Shown here one piece after another: positions 1-10,138 of a stretch of 38,089 bases of DNA. Both the position numbers and the translations under genes were made by a program. The notes below the pieces were generated by a model, which made no database searches, was not told the origin of the DNA, and was given only the letters and a program-made list of their open reading frames with translations. Source of the stretch: an uncultured SAR86 cluster bacterium (lineage in GTDB: Bacteria > Pseudomonadota > Gammaproteobacteria > Magnimaribacterales > D2472); assembly GCA_902624425.1 (NCBI GenBank), contig CACNXK010000008.1:1-38089 (forward strand), read 5' to 3'. Each line of letters opens with the position of its first letter. The stretch's first letter is position 1.

Positions 1-2319
<2,319 letters not shown>

Positions 2320-2339
<20 letters not shown>

Positions 2340-2757
2340 TTTTAAAGATTTAGATCGAATTAATGAAATCGAAAGATATACGAATGAAAATCCTTGGAGT
2401 TTTAAAAATTTTGAATCTTCTCTTCATGCTGGTAACAGTTCGATAGTGCTAAAGATTGAAAATGAAATCATTGGCTATGCTTTCTTCTCTGTCGCAGCAA
2501 CTGATTCACACTTATTGAATATAACGGTTTCAAAAGACCATCAGAGAAATGGTTACGGAAAAAAAATACTAGAACAAGTGGTTTTTCAATCAAAAGTCTT
2601 AGGCGCAACAGTAATTTTTCTTGAGGTCAGAGTAAGTAACGATAAAGCTATCAACTTTTATGAAAGTTTTGGATTTAAGAGAGATGCTATTAGATATAAC
2701 TACTATGAAGGTGATCCAAGAGAGGACGCGTTGCTGATGTCAAAACAAGCTTTATAA
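2320..2757 (+). CDS. rimI: Ribosomal protein S18 N-alpha-acetyltransferase
   Basis: A GNAT-fold enzyme that acetylates the N-terminus of ribosomal protein S18 with acetyl-CoA. The acetyl-CoA pyrophosphate loop is QRNGYG (residues 75-80). The RimI signature LEVRVSN (101-107) holds the conserved Glu (E102), and FYESFGF with Tyr114 follows. The distinctive RYNYYEGDPREDALLM (125-140) is typical of RimI and separates it from other GNATs. At 145 residues it is close to E. coli RimI (148). The start lies inside the upstream holD candidate, implying translational coupling. The stop overlaps the convergent glutathione peroxidase gene by 6 bases, leaving no room for a separate terminator. Confidence 0.93.
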
Positions 2758-3231
2758 GATTCTTTCGATTTGCTCTTTTATGTATTTTGGTTCAACTCTC
2801 GGACTAAATCTTTCAACGATTTTGCCATTACTGTTGATTAGAAATTTTGTGAAGTTCCATTTAATAGACTGTGTTCTAAAAATACCGGGTTTGTCCCGCT
2901 TAAGAAGCTTAAAGAGAGGATGAGCGTTAGGACCATTAACTTCTATTTTGGAGAAAATAGGAAATGTTACAGAGTAATTAATATCACAAAAATCATTAAT
3001 TTCTGCATCCGTTCCTGGTTCCTGACCTCCGAACTGGTTACAGGGGAATCCAAGAACGACGAAGTTTCTCTCCTTATACCGATCGTAAAGTTCTTGCAGT
3101 CCTTCATATTGCGGCGTTAGACCACATTTACTTGCAACATTCACAACCAAAAGCGTTTTACCAGAGTACTCAGATAAAGAGATATCTTTTTTAAGTGAAT
3201 CTTTTACCTGTATATCGTATATATCATCCAT
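2752..3231 (-). CDS. Glutathione/thioredoxin peroxidase, Cys-type (BtuE/Gpx family)
   Basis: Reduces hydrogen peroxide and organic hydroperoxides in the cytoplasm. The active-site motif is NVASKCGLTPQY with peroxidatic Cys36. The rest of the family tetrad is visible: Gln70 in NQFGGQEPG, and Trp125-Asn126 in IKWNFTKF. A second cysteine, Cys82 in FCDINYSVTFP, sits where the resolving cysteine of thioredoxin-dependent members lies, so thioredoxin is a likely reductant (family inference). The 159 residues are normal for bacterial members, and there is no signal peptide. It is a single gene, divergent from the acetyltransferase gene at 3310 and overlapping rimI at its 3' end. Confidence 0.92.
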   Translation of the reverse strand: MDDIYDIQVKDSLKKDISLSEYSGKTLLVVNVASKCGLTPQYEGLQELYDRYKERNFVVLGFPCNQFGGQEPGTDAEINDFCDINYSVTFPIFSKIEVNGPNAHPLFKLLKRDKPGIFRTQSIKWNFTKFLINSNGKIVERFSPRVEPKYIKEQIERIL

Positions 3232-3259
3232 ATATCTAATGACGTAATAAAAAGTTAAT

Positions 3260-3289
3260 TTGTAGAAATATCTTCCTTAACGCTATTAT
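3260..3289 (+). promoter_or_regulatory. Candidate sigma70 promoter for the ElaA-like gene
   Basis: TTGTAG at 3260-3265 and TATTAT at 3284-3289 are separated by 18 bases and lie 20 bases before the ATG at 3310. The same site read on the other strand gives TATAAT (3290-3285), which could serve the divergent peroxidase gene. The -35 is weak, so this is a modest call. Confidence 0.4.
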
Positions 3290-3309
3290 ACAGGATTAAT
3301 TTTTATATT

Positions 3310-3774
3310 ATGACTTACAAAACTGAGTTAATTTGGCATGATTTTGAAAGTATTTCAAAAGAACAGCTTTATGATATTTTAAGCCTCCGACAAAGAGTTT
3401 TCATTATTGAGCAAGACTGTTTTTATGAAGATTTAGACTATTCAGATAAAGATGCTCATCATCTACTTTTGTACAAGAAAGAAAGGCTTATAGGCTACGC
3501 ACGAGTATTTCCACCTGGCATTAAGTACCAAACCGCTTCAATAGGCAGAATTGTGATTGAATTAGATCAAAGAGGAGAGGGCTTTGGCAAAATGATTACA
3601 GATGAATCTATCAATTACATAAGAAAGAATTTTCCTAAATCAAATGTTTCTATATCAGCACAATATAGACTTGTAAATTTTTATAAAGATTTAGGCTTTG
3701 AAAGTGAGGGCGATGTTTATCTTGAAGATGGAATAGATCATATTAAAATGATCTTAGAATTACATAAAAATTAA
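3310..3774 (+). CDS. GNAT family N-acetyltransferase, ElaA-like
   Basis: A 154-residue single-domain acetyltransferase. The N-terminal sequence LYDILSLRQRVFIIEQDCFYEDLDYSDKDAHH is characteristic of the ElaA branch (residues 20-51). The acetyl-CoA loop QRGEGFGK follows at 87-94, and the C-terminus has YKDLGFESEGD as in other GNATs. The physiological substrate of ElaA proteins is not established, so no reaction is proposed. It is a single-gene unit, divergent from the peroxidase gene and followed after 51 bases by the lipoprotein gene, which appears to have its own -10 element. Confidence 0.85.
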   Translation: MTYKTELIWHDFESISKEQLYDILSLRQRVFIIEQDCFYEDLDYSDKDAHHLLLYKKERLIGYARVFPPGIKYQTASIGRIVIELDQRGEGFGKMITDESINYIRKNFPKSNVSISAQYRLVNFYKDLGFESEGDVYLEDGIDHIKMILELHKN

Positions 3775-3802
3775 AAGCTTCTATAAAACATCTCTAATAA
3801 TA

Positions 3803-3811
3803 TGAGATAAT
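3803..3811 (+). promoter_or_regulatory. Extended -10 candidate for the lipoprotein-astAB unit
   Basis: TGAGATAAT fits the extended -10 pattern TGnTATAAT with one mismatch and ends 14 bases before the ATG at 3826. A start point about 7 bases downstream would leave a very short leader. No -35 is recognisable. Confidence 0.35.
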
Positions 3812-3825
3812 TGGCATGAAAAAAT

Positions 3826-5577
3826 ATGTTCAAAATTAATCTTCTAAAGACAATTCCTGTAATCCTTCTTCTGATGAGTTGTAGTGGTGGTGACGATGAT
3901 AATACCTTCGTTTTAGAAGCTTCTATTTCTTCCTCAAATGATAATCCTGCATATAACGAAACATATACAATCAGCTGGGAGTCAAATGCTAGCCAATGTT
4001 ATGCAAACTCAACAACAGGATCCTGGCTAGGTGAGCTTGACCCTTCGGGAAGTCAAGAATTTGTTGCAAAAAAAGGAGGCATATCCAATTATGGCGTCCA
4101 ATGTAGGAAAAGTATCAACTTTGTTAATGCTTCAACTGATGTAGATGTATCAAAGGATTTTATTGATTATTTTGATTATGAAGATGCACAAACTCTTGAT
4201 CTTGGCTCCATATCATTTGATGCAACAAGTTCTATTAAGGTATTGGATACTGCTCTGAGCGACTTCAACGGAGATTTCCGTCTTGATGTCATTCTGCTCG
4301 TTGAAGATTCAAAGACTGCAAACTTAGGAGATTCTGAATATTTCATTTTGGCTTTTTATGGTCAAGACTCATCAACAATTACTTCAGACAATCCATATGT
4401 TTTGCAAGAAATAAATAATGGTAATTGTGTTGCTAATAAATTAATTAGAGGAGATTTTAATATAGATGGTGATGTTGATATCATGACGCTATCAGGCTCT
4501 GCAGAAGAGTCAATTAACAAAAGAGGAATATGTTTCTTTCTTGGAACAGATGAAGGATTGGTTCTTCAAGAAGAAACTTTCTTAATTAATGAAACCGCTC
4601 TAGACCTCTCAAATATCGAAGTCGGATCAAATGTTTCTTATGATGTAACATCTAATTTAAGACCTGACTTTATGCTTTTAGGAAATGGTGGCACTACTGA
4701 TCTCCCATTTTATGTTTCGCCATCTGAAGATGGACCATCTATTCTTCTTTCGAATCCGCTTAGCACTCTCAGTCCCTATACAAGAAATCAAGGTTGTTTA
4801 GAAGGCATTACTTATTTATGTGATTGGCTTTCAAAAGATTATAAATTTGAATTTTCTGTCATCATAAATGCCGATGGAGATGGTGTTTTAGATATTTTAA
4901 ATTCTGTAAGTACAATTGATGGACCAAAATATGATCTATACAACACAAGGTTTGAAGATACTTTTTTTGATTGGTCTCTTCCAGTTGAGGATTACATTGA
5001 TTCATCGATTTCTTCAGGTGACGGTATCGCAGTTCGTCTAGCTCCAGCGGATGGAAATTTAGATGGAAGAACTGACTTATTCTCTCTTGAAAAAAGTATT
5101 AACTCAGATACTTATAAGTTAAGTATTTATGAGAAGTTTGTTTCAGAAGAAGATGATACAGTCAATGAAATAACAAGAACAAATAATGGAGACTTTCCGG
5201 AGGAATATACATTTGAAGATAACCTTAGTTTCTCAAATGAATTTTTAGTATTTGATTTAGATTCAAACGGCTTTCTAGATGTTTTTATTCCATACACGGA
5301 ACTTCCGTATGAGCAAGGAAATGCAGAAAGCGATAAGCATTTTCTTGCTTTTGAAAAAAGTGTAATAGTTAATGAGGATGATACAGTAACTCAGGATTGG
5401 ATTACTCAAGATATTTCTGACATCTTAGGTTTAGATTCCTCAAGCGTTAATAACTCATGGATTGATTTCGATAATGATAATGATATTGACGTTATATTAA
5501 TGATTCCCCAGATATCAAGTGATGGGAATACAGTAGAATATAATTTTAAACTATTCCTTAATAACTCATTATTTTAG
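3826..5577 (+). CDS. Outer-membrane-type lipoprotein with Ig-like domain and VCBS/FG-GAP-like repeats
   Basis: The first 19 residues are a lipoprotein signal: basic start, hydrophobic core, and lipobox LMSC with Cys19. Ser at +2 argues for the outer membrane. Residues about 30-100 form an Ig-like module with YTISWESNASQCYA and, later, NYGVQC. Cys58 and Cys93 are spaced for a disulfide, as in modules of the type 'LxWSSxNATxC...YTLxC'. The rest of the 583 residues carries spaced acidic repeats such as DFNGDFRLDVILL (146-158), GDFNIDGDVDIM (209-220), NADGDGVLDIL, DGNLDGRTDLF, DLDSNGFLDVF and DFDNDNDIDVILM. These resemble VCBS/FG-GAP calcium-binding blades of a beta-propeller. The function is unknown; surface binding or adhesion is plausible. 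The stop lies 6 bases before astA, so it is probably cotranscribed with astAB. Confidence 0.75.
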   Translation: MFKINLLKTIPVILLLMSCSGGDDDNTFVLEASISSSNDNPAYNETYTISWESNASQCYANSTTGSWLGELDPSGSQEFVAKKGGISNYGVQCRKSINFVNASTDVDVSKDFIDYFDYEDAQTLDLGSISFDATSSIKVLDTALSDFNGDFRLDVILLVEDSKTANLGDSEYFILAFYGQDSSTITSDNPYVLQEINNGNCVANKLIRGDFNIDGDVDIMTLSGSAEESINKRGICFFLGTDEGLVLQEETFLINETALDLSNIEVGSNVSYDVTSNLRPDFMLLGNGGTTDLPFYVSPSEDGPSILLSNPLSTLSPYTRNQGCLEGITYLCDWLSKDYKFEFSVIINADGDGVLDILNSVSTIDGPKYDLYNTRFEDTFFDWSLPVEDYIDSSISSGDGIAVRLAPADGNLDGRTDLFSLEKSINSDTYKLSIYEKFVSEEDDTVNEITRTNNGDFPEEYTFEDNLSFSNEFLVFDLDSNGFLDVFIPYTELPYEQGNAESDKHFLAFEKSVIVNEDDTVTQDWITQDISDILGLDSSSVNNSWIDFDNDNDIDVILMIPQISSDGNTVEYNFKLFLNNSLF

Positions 5578-5583
5578 ATTTCA

Positions 5584-6585
5584 ATGCAAATTGTAAGACT
5601 TGCAAAATCTTCTGATCGATCCCAAATTTTTAATCTTATTAAAGACGGCGATGCTGGAATGACAACATTGCCAAAAAATGAGAATGAGGTTTTAGAAAGA
5701 ATTAGATGGTCACAAAAATCTTTAAAAAAGCTGAATAAAAAGCCATCAAAAGACTGCTATTTTTTTGTCCTTGAAGAAAAGAAAAAAATAGTTGGCATTT
5801 CAGCAATTTATACTTCCGTCTCAAAAAATGGATCCTCTATCTTTTTTAAAAGAAAGAAAAAAAAATTAACATCCAAATCTTTAAATTTCGATAAAGATAT
5901 TGATGTTATTCAGCTTCACAGAGTGAATAAACCGTACACAGAATTAGGGACTCTTTTTTTGCATCCTAATTTTAGAGGGAAAGGAAGAGGTTCTTTGCTT
6001 TCTTTAGCACGATTTAAGTTTATGGCTTTATGGCCAGAAAGATTTGATAAAAGAGTTTTTGCAGAAATTAGGGGCAAGGTTGATAAAGATAACCAATCCA
6101 TCTTTTGGAAATACTTTAGTAGGCATTTTTATAATGAAGATGTTTTTGATAATGATGAAATAAGTTATATAGATAATAGTTTTATAAGTGAATCAATACC
6201 CAAACATCCATTTTTGATAAGTCCATTAAACAAAAATGCTCAATTAATAATTGGAAAGCCGAATGATAACGCATTTCCTGCTTTTAAAATGATGGAATCT
6301 CAAAACTTTAAACCAAATGGACTAGTTGACATCATTGATGCTGGTCCTTGTCTAGATTGCAATCTTGAAAATATTCAGACAATAAAGACAAATAAAGTAA
6401 TTAAAGTCCAATCATTTGGTATGCCTAAAAATGAATTTACGGGCCTAGTTTCAAATACCTCACGCAAAGATTTTAGAGTTGTAAGATCAAGTTATTCTAT
6501 AGACAAAGATAGGATAAATCTTCACAGAAGTTTATTAAGGGATCTCAACCTTAATCAAAAAAGCAAAGTTGCGATAAATGCCTGA
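5584..6585 (+). CDS. astA: Arginine N-succinyltransferase
   Basis: Transfers succinyl from succinyl-CoA to the alpha-amino group of arginine, the first step of the ammonia-producing AST pathway, in the cytoplasm. The N-terminus MQIVRLAKSSDRSQIFNLI and GMTTLPKNENEVLERI match the family. The central ELGTLFLHPNFRGKGRG (residues 120-136) carries the acyl-CoA-binding loop. FWKYFSRHFYNED (174-186) and DIIDAGPCLDCNLENI near the C-terminus are further AstA hallmarks. The 333 residues compare with 344 in E. coli. It starts 6 bases after the lipoprotein stop and overlaps astB by 8 bases. astC, astD and astE are not in this window. Confidence 0.95.
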   Translation: MQIVRLAKSSDRSQIFNLIKDGDAGMTTLPKNENEVLERIRWSQKSLKKLNKKPSKDCYFFVLEEKKKIVGISAIYTSVSKNGSSIFFKRKKKKLTSKSLNFDKDIDVIQLHRVNKPYTELGTLFLHPNFRGKGRGSLLSLARFKFMALWPERFDKRVFAEIRGKVDKDNQSIFWKYFSRHFYNEDVFDNDEISYIDNSFISESIPKHPFLISPLNKNAQLIIGKPNDNAFPAFKMMESQNFKPNGLVDIIDAGPCLDCNLENIQTIKTNKVIKVQSFGMPKNEFTGLVSNTSRKDFRVVRSSYSIDKDRINLHRSLLRDLNLNQKSKVAINA

Positions 6586-7897
6586 GGTAAATTTTGATGG
6601 TTTGATTGGACCAACGCATAATTATTCTGGACTATCTGAAGGTAACATAGCATCAAAGAAAAACTTTGCATCTCCTTCAAATCCAAAGAAAGCTGCACTT
6701 CAGGGCATAGAAAAAGCTGAGATATTAATAAAATCAGGTCTTCAACAAGGTTTTTTTCTTCCACATGAAAGACCTTTTTTGCCTGGCCTTAAACAGCTTG
6801 GATTCAATGGTTCTAACGAACAAATATTAAAATCAGCATATAAATTTTCAAAAGTTTTGTTGAGTAACTTTACATCAGCATCGTCAATGTGGGCTGCAAA
6901 TGCTGCAACCATATCTCCAAGTTTCGATACTCAAGATAAAAAAACTCATATAACTCCAGCTAACCTAAAGAGTATGTTTCATAGAAGTATTGAAACTGAA
7001 TTTACTTTTAATCAGTGCAAGCTCATTTTTAAAGGGAATTGCTTTAAAGTTCATGAGCCTGCTTTATCAATATCTGGTAGGGGAGATGAGGGAGCTGCCA
7101 ATCATCTCAGAATAAGTAGATCACACAATGAAAAAGGGTTTGAAATCTTTGTTTACGGCGATAGCGGTTTTTCTAGGGATAATTTATCAATAAAGAGACA
7201 AGCTTTAGAAGTTTCTAAATCAATTGCAAATAATCACAAACTCGATGATGAAAACACTTTTTTTCTTCAACAGAATTCTGAAGCGATTGAAATGGGAAGT
7301 TTTCATAACGATATTGTTAGCCTTTCGAATGAAAATATTTTTATAGCTCACGAAAAAGCTTTCCAAGATAGAAATAAATTGACCAAACTATTGAAGAATC
7401 TTGAGGCAAAAATAGATAATTTTCAATTTATTGAGATATCAGATTCTGAAATACCATTGAAAAATATTATTGATTCATATCTTTTAAATTCACAACTTGC
7501 TACTAATGGTCAAAATGAAATGATGTTAATTCTTCCTGAAGAGGTTAAATCGTATGAAACTTGCATGGCTTGGCTTGATAAATTAAAACAAATATCTGAT
7601 ATAAAACTGTATGATTTTGTGAATATTAGGCAAAGCATGATGAACGGTGGAGGGCCTGCATGCTTAAGATTGAAAGTAGTTCTAGATGAGAATGAGACAA
7701 AAGAACTAAATCAAAACTTCCTAATGACTTCAGAAAAACTTGACGCTATCAAATCTTTGATCGAGAGAGAGTATAGAGATAATCTGCATCCTGACGATCT
7801 TCCAGACCCTAATTTACTTGATGAAAGCAGAAGAGTTTTAGATGAACTTACACAAATATTTGATGTTGGATCAATATATGAATTCCAAAAATTATGA
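6578..7897 (+). CDS. astB: N-succinylarginine dihydrolase
   Basis: Hydrolyses N2-succinylarginine to N2-succinylornithine, CO2 and two ammonia, the nitrogen-releasing step of the AST pathway. The N-terminus VNFDGLIGPTHNYSGLSEGN is diagnostic. The catalytic triad of the family is intact: Glu171 in GRGDEGAANH, His243 in MGSFHNDIVSLSN, and Cys362 in MNGGGPACLRLK. Its 439 residues compare with 447 in E. coli. The ATG lies inside the end of astA, implying translational coupling. The gene ends 2 bases before the convergent valS stop. The normal E. coli order has astD between astA and astB, which is not the case here. Confidence 0.96.
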   Translation: MPEVNFDGLIGPTHNYSGLSEGNIASKKNFASPSNPKKAALQGIEKAEILIKSGLQQGFFLPHERPFLPGLKQLGFNGSNEQILKSAYKFSKVLLSNFTSASSMWAANAATISPSFDTQDKKTHITPANLKSMFHRSIETEFTFNQCKLIFKGNCFKVHEPALSISGRGDEGAANHLRISRSHNEKGFEIFVYGDSGFSRDNLSIKRQALEVSKSIANNHKLDDENTFFLQQNSEAIEMGSFHNDIVSLSNENIFIAHEKAFQDRNKLTKLLKNLEAKIDNFQFIEISDSEIPLKNIIDSYLLNSQLATNGQNEMMLILPEEVKSYETCMAWLDKLKQISDIKLYDFVNIRQSMMNGGGPACLRLKVVLDENETKELNQNFLMTSEKLDAIKSLIEREYRDNLHPDDLPDPNLLDESRRVLDELTQIFDVGSIYEFQKL

Positions 7898-7899
7898 TT

Positions 7900-10122
7900 T
7901 CATCTTTTTATTACTGGCTCTTTAAAAATAATTGTATGTATTTCCTCTGTAATAAATGGAGCAAAGGGATGAATAAAAGTTAGTATTTCTTTAAGGAGTG
8001 GATGCAGGTTATCTGTGTCTCCACTTTTCTTGCATTCCTCAATATAAACATCACAAAATTTATTCCAGAAGAATTCATACACATGATTAATTGCCAAATC
8101 TAATCTATAGTGATCAATATTATCTTCAACATTAGACTTTAATTCTTTAAATTCATCCATTATCCGCTTATCAGAATCAGATCTTGCTTCAAAAGCGTTA
8201 CCTTTATTCTCATAACCGTTGATGAATCTTGCAGCATTCCACATTTTTGTACAAAAATTCCTAAACCCTTTTAGTCTTCCAATTTCAAAGCTTATATCTT
8301 TAGCATTCGTTGCTATAGAAAAGAAAGTCATCCTCAATGCATCTGTTCCATATGACTCAATCCCATTAGGAAATTGTTTGGATGTTTTTCTTGATATTTT
8401 ATCAGCTAACCCTTCTTGCATAAGATTTGAGGTTCTCTTTTGTAAAAGATTCTCAAGAGAAATTCCATATATCAAATCTAGAGGATCAATTATATTACCC
8501 TTTGATTTTGACATTTTTTGCCCATTCTCATCTCTTATAAGACCAGTAACGTATACGTCCTTAAATGGAATCTTTCCTGTAAATTCGATACTCATCATTA
8601 TCATTCTTGCAACCCAGAAAAAGATTATGTCGAAACCAGTAACTAAAAGGTTTGTAGGGAAAAAGGTTTCTAAGTTTTTTGTATTATTTGGCCATCCCAT
8701 AGAAGCAAAAGGCCAAAGACTGGATGAAAACCATGTATCAAGCACATCCTCATCCTGAGTTAATTGCTTATCCCCAATTGAATAGTATGAGCGAACCTCT
8801 TCTTCGGAGTATCCAACATAAACATTTCCATCCTCATCATACCAAGCAGGAATTCTATGACCCCACCAGATTTGTCGGCTAATACACCAGTCTTCAATAT
8901 TATCCATCCAATTAAAATATGTTTTAATCCAGTTTTCAGGATGAAACTTTATTTGTCCTTTTCTTACAGCTTCATTAGCCTTAGATGCCATTTCTTTGGT
9001 TTTTACATACCACTGGTAGCTCAGCTTGGGCTCAATAACAATATTAGATCTTTCCCCTCGAGGAACACTGATATCATGGGGCTCTTCTTTTACAAATAAG
9101 TCCAAGTTCTTTATCTCTTCAAGAACTAGCTTTCTTACTTTAAATCTATCTAAGTTGTTGAATGGAGCAGGAACATTTTCATTACTCCAAGCATCATCAG
9201 TAAAAATATTAATTGGTTCAAAATCCTCAATATTTTTAGAAATATGAACCTCATTATCGACCAAGTGAAGACAATATTTTTTACCTATTTCATAATCATT
9301 AAAATCATGCCCTGGGGTTATCTTTAAGCACCCAGTTCCAAAATCCATATCTACATACTCATCACCAATTACTGGAATCTTCCTATTTACAAAAGGCAAC
9401 ACAACTTTTTTACCAATTATATTTTTATATCTTTCATCATTTGGATTAACCGCAACTGCCATGTCACCAAACATAGTTTCAGGTCTCGTCGTTGCAACTG
9501 TAACAAAACTATCAGTATCAAGAATTGGATACTTAATGTGCCAAATAAAACCTTTTTTTTCTTGTCTTATAACTTCAAGGTCTGAAACTGCAGTTTTAAG
9601 AGAGGGATCCCAATTAACTAATCTGTAGCCACGATATATTTTTTCATTCCGATAAAGCTCTACAAATGCTTTTAGTACAGCTTCATTAAAGCCATCATCA
9701 AGAGTAAATCTATAATTCTTCCAATCAACTGAATTTCCTAATCTTTTTATTTGACCAGTTATCTTTTCCTCAGAAAAATTCTTCCACTCCCAGACTTTTT
9801 TTGTAAAACTTTCTCTACCAAGTTCATTTTTATCAATACCTTCTCTTGCAAGGTTATTTTCAACTACCATTTGAGTTGCAATCCCTGCATGATCAGTTCC
9901 TATCTGCCAATGAGTATCTATTCCCTTGAGATGGTTATATCTTGCATAGAAATCCATTATGGAATATTGAAAGCTGTGCCCCATATGGAGAGTTCCGGTT
10001 ACATTTGGAGGAGGTATAACTTGTGAAAAAGTATCAGATGATTTCTTTTGCTCTAAATTTTCTTTTGCCCAAATTTCTGACCACTTTTCTTCAATCTTAA
10101 GCGGTTCATATCTTTTTTCCAT
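7900..10122 (-). CDS. valS: Valine-tRNA ligase, C-terminally shortened
   Basis: Charges tRNA-Val with valine. The class I signatures are intact: VTGTLHMGHSFQ with HMGH at 46-49, and GQKMSKSKGN with KMSKS at 536-540. The CP1 editing domain (about 200-345) has VATTRPETMFGD and GTGCLKITPGHDFNDYE. The CISRQIWWGHRIPAW region is normal. The anticodon-binding helical domain begins after 615, but the protein stops at residue 740, 20 residues after the conserved HPFAPFITEEI. E. coli ValS has 951 residues and continues through the rest of that domain, with its IRAEM segment, and a C-terminal coiled coil that holds the tRNA. Those parts are missing, and the convergent astB ends 2 bases away. The start ATG is 16 bases after the pepA stop. 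Confidence 0.93.
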   Translation of the reverse strand: MEKRYEPLKIEEKWSEIWAKENLEQKKSSDTFSQVIPPPNVTGTLHMGHSFQYSIMDFYARYNHLKGIDTHWQIGTDHAGIATQMVVENNLAREGIDKNELGRESFTKKVWEWKNFSEEKITGQIKRLGNSVDWKNYRFTLDDGFNEAVLKAFVELYRNEKIYRGYRLVNWDPSLKTAVSDLEVIRQEKKGFIWHIKYPILDTDSFVTVATTRPETMFGDMAVAVNPNDERYKNIIGKKVVLPFVNRKIPVIGDEYVDMDFGTGCLKITPGHDFNDYEIGKKYCLHLVDNEVHISKNIEDFEPINIFTDDAWSNENVPAPFNNLDRFKVRKLVLEEIKNLDLFVKEEPHDISVPRGERSNIVIEPKLSYQWYVKTKEMASKANEAVRKGQIKFHPENWIKTYFNWMDNIEDWCISRQIWWGHRIPAWYDEDGNVYVGYSEEEVRSYYSIGDKQLTQDEDVLDTWFSSSLWPFASMGWPNNTKNLETFFPTNLLVTGFDIIFFWVARMIMMSIEFTGKIPFKDVYVTGLIRDENGQKMSKSKGNIIDPLDLIYGISLENLLQKRTSNLMQEGLADKISRKTSKQFPNGIESYGTDALRMTFFSIATNAKDISFEIGRLKGFRNFCTKMWNAARFINGYENKGNAFEARSDSDKRIMDEFKELKSNVEDNIDHYRLDLAINHVYEFFWNKFCDVYIEECKKSGDTDNLHPLLKEILTFIHPFAPFITEEIHTIIFKEPVIKR

Positions 10123-10138
10123 TTAGGCAAAGTCTCTT

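Noticed and set aside
8219-8758. Open frame of about 179 codons opposite valS
   Set aside because: Antisense shadow of a clearly conserved synthetase; no ribosome binding site or family resemblance.
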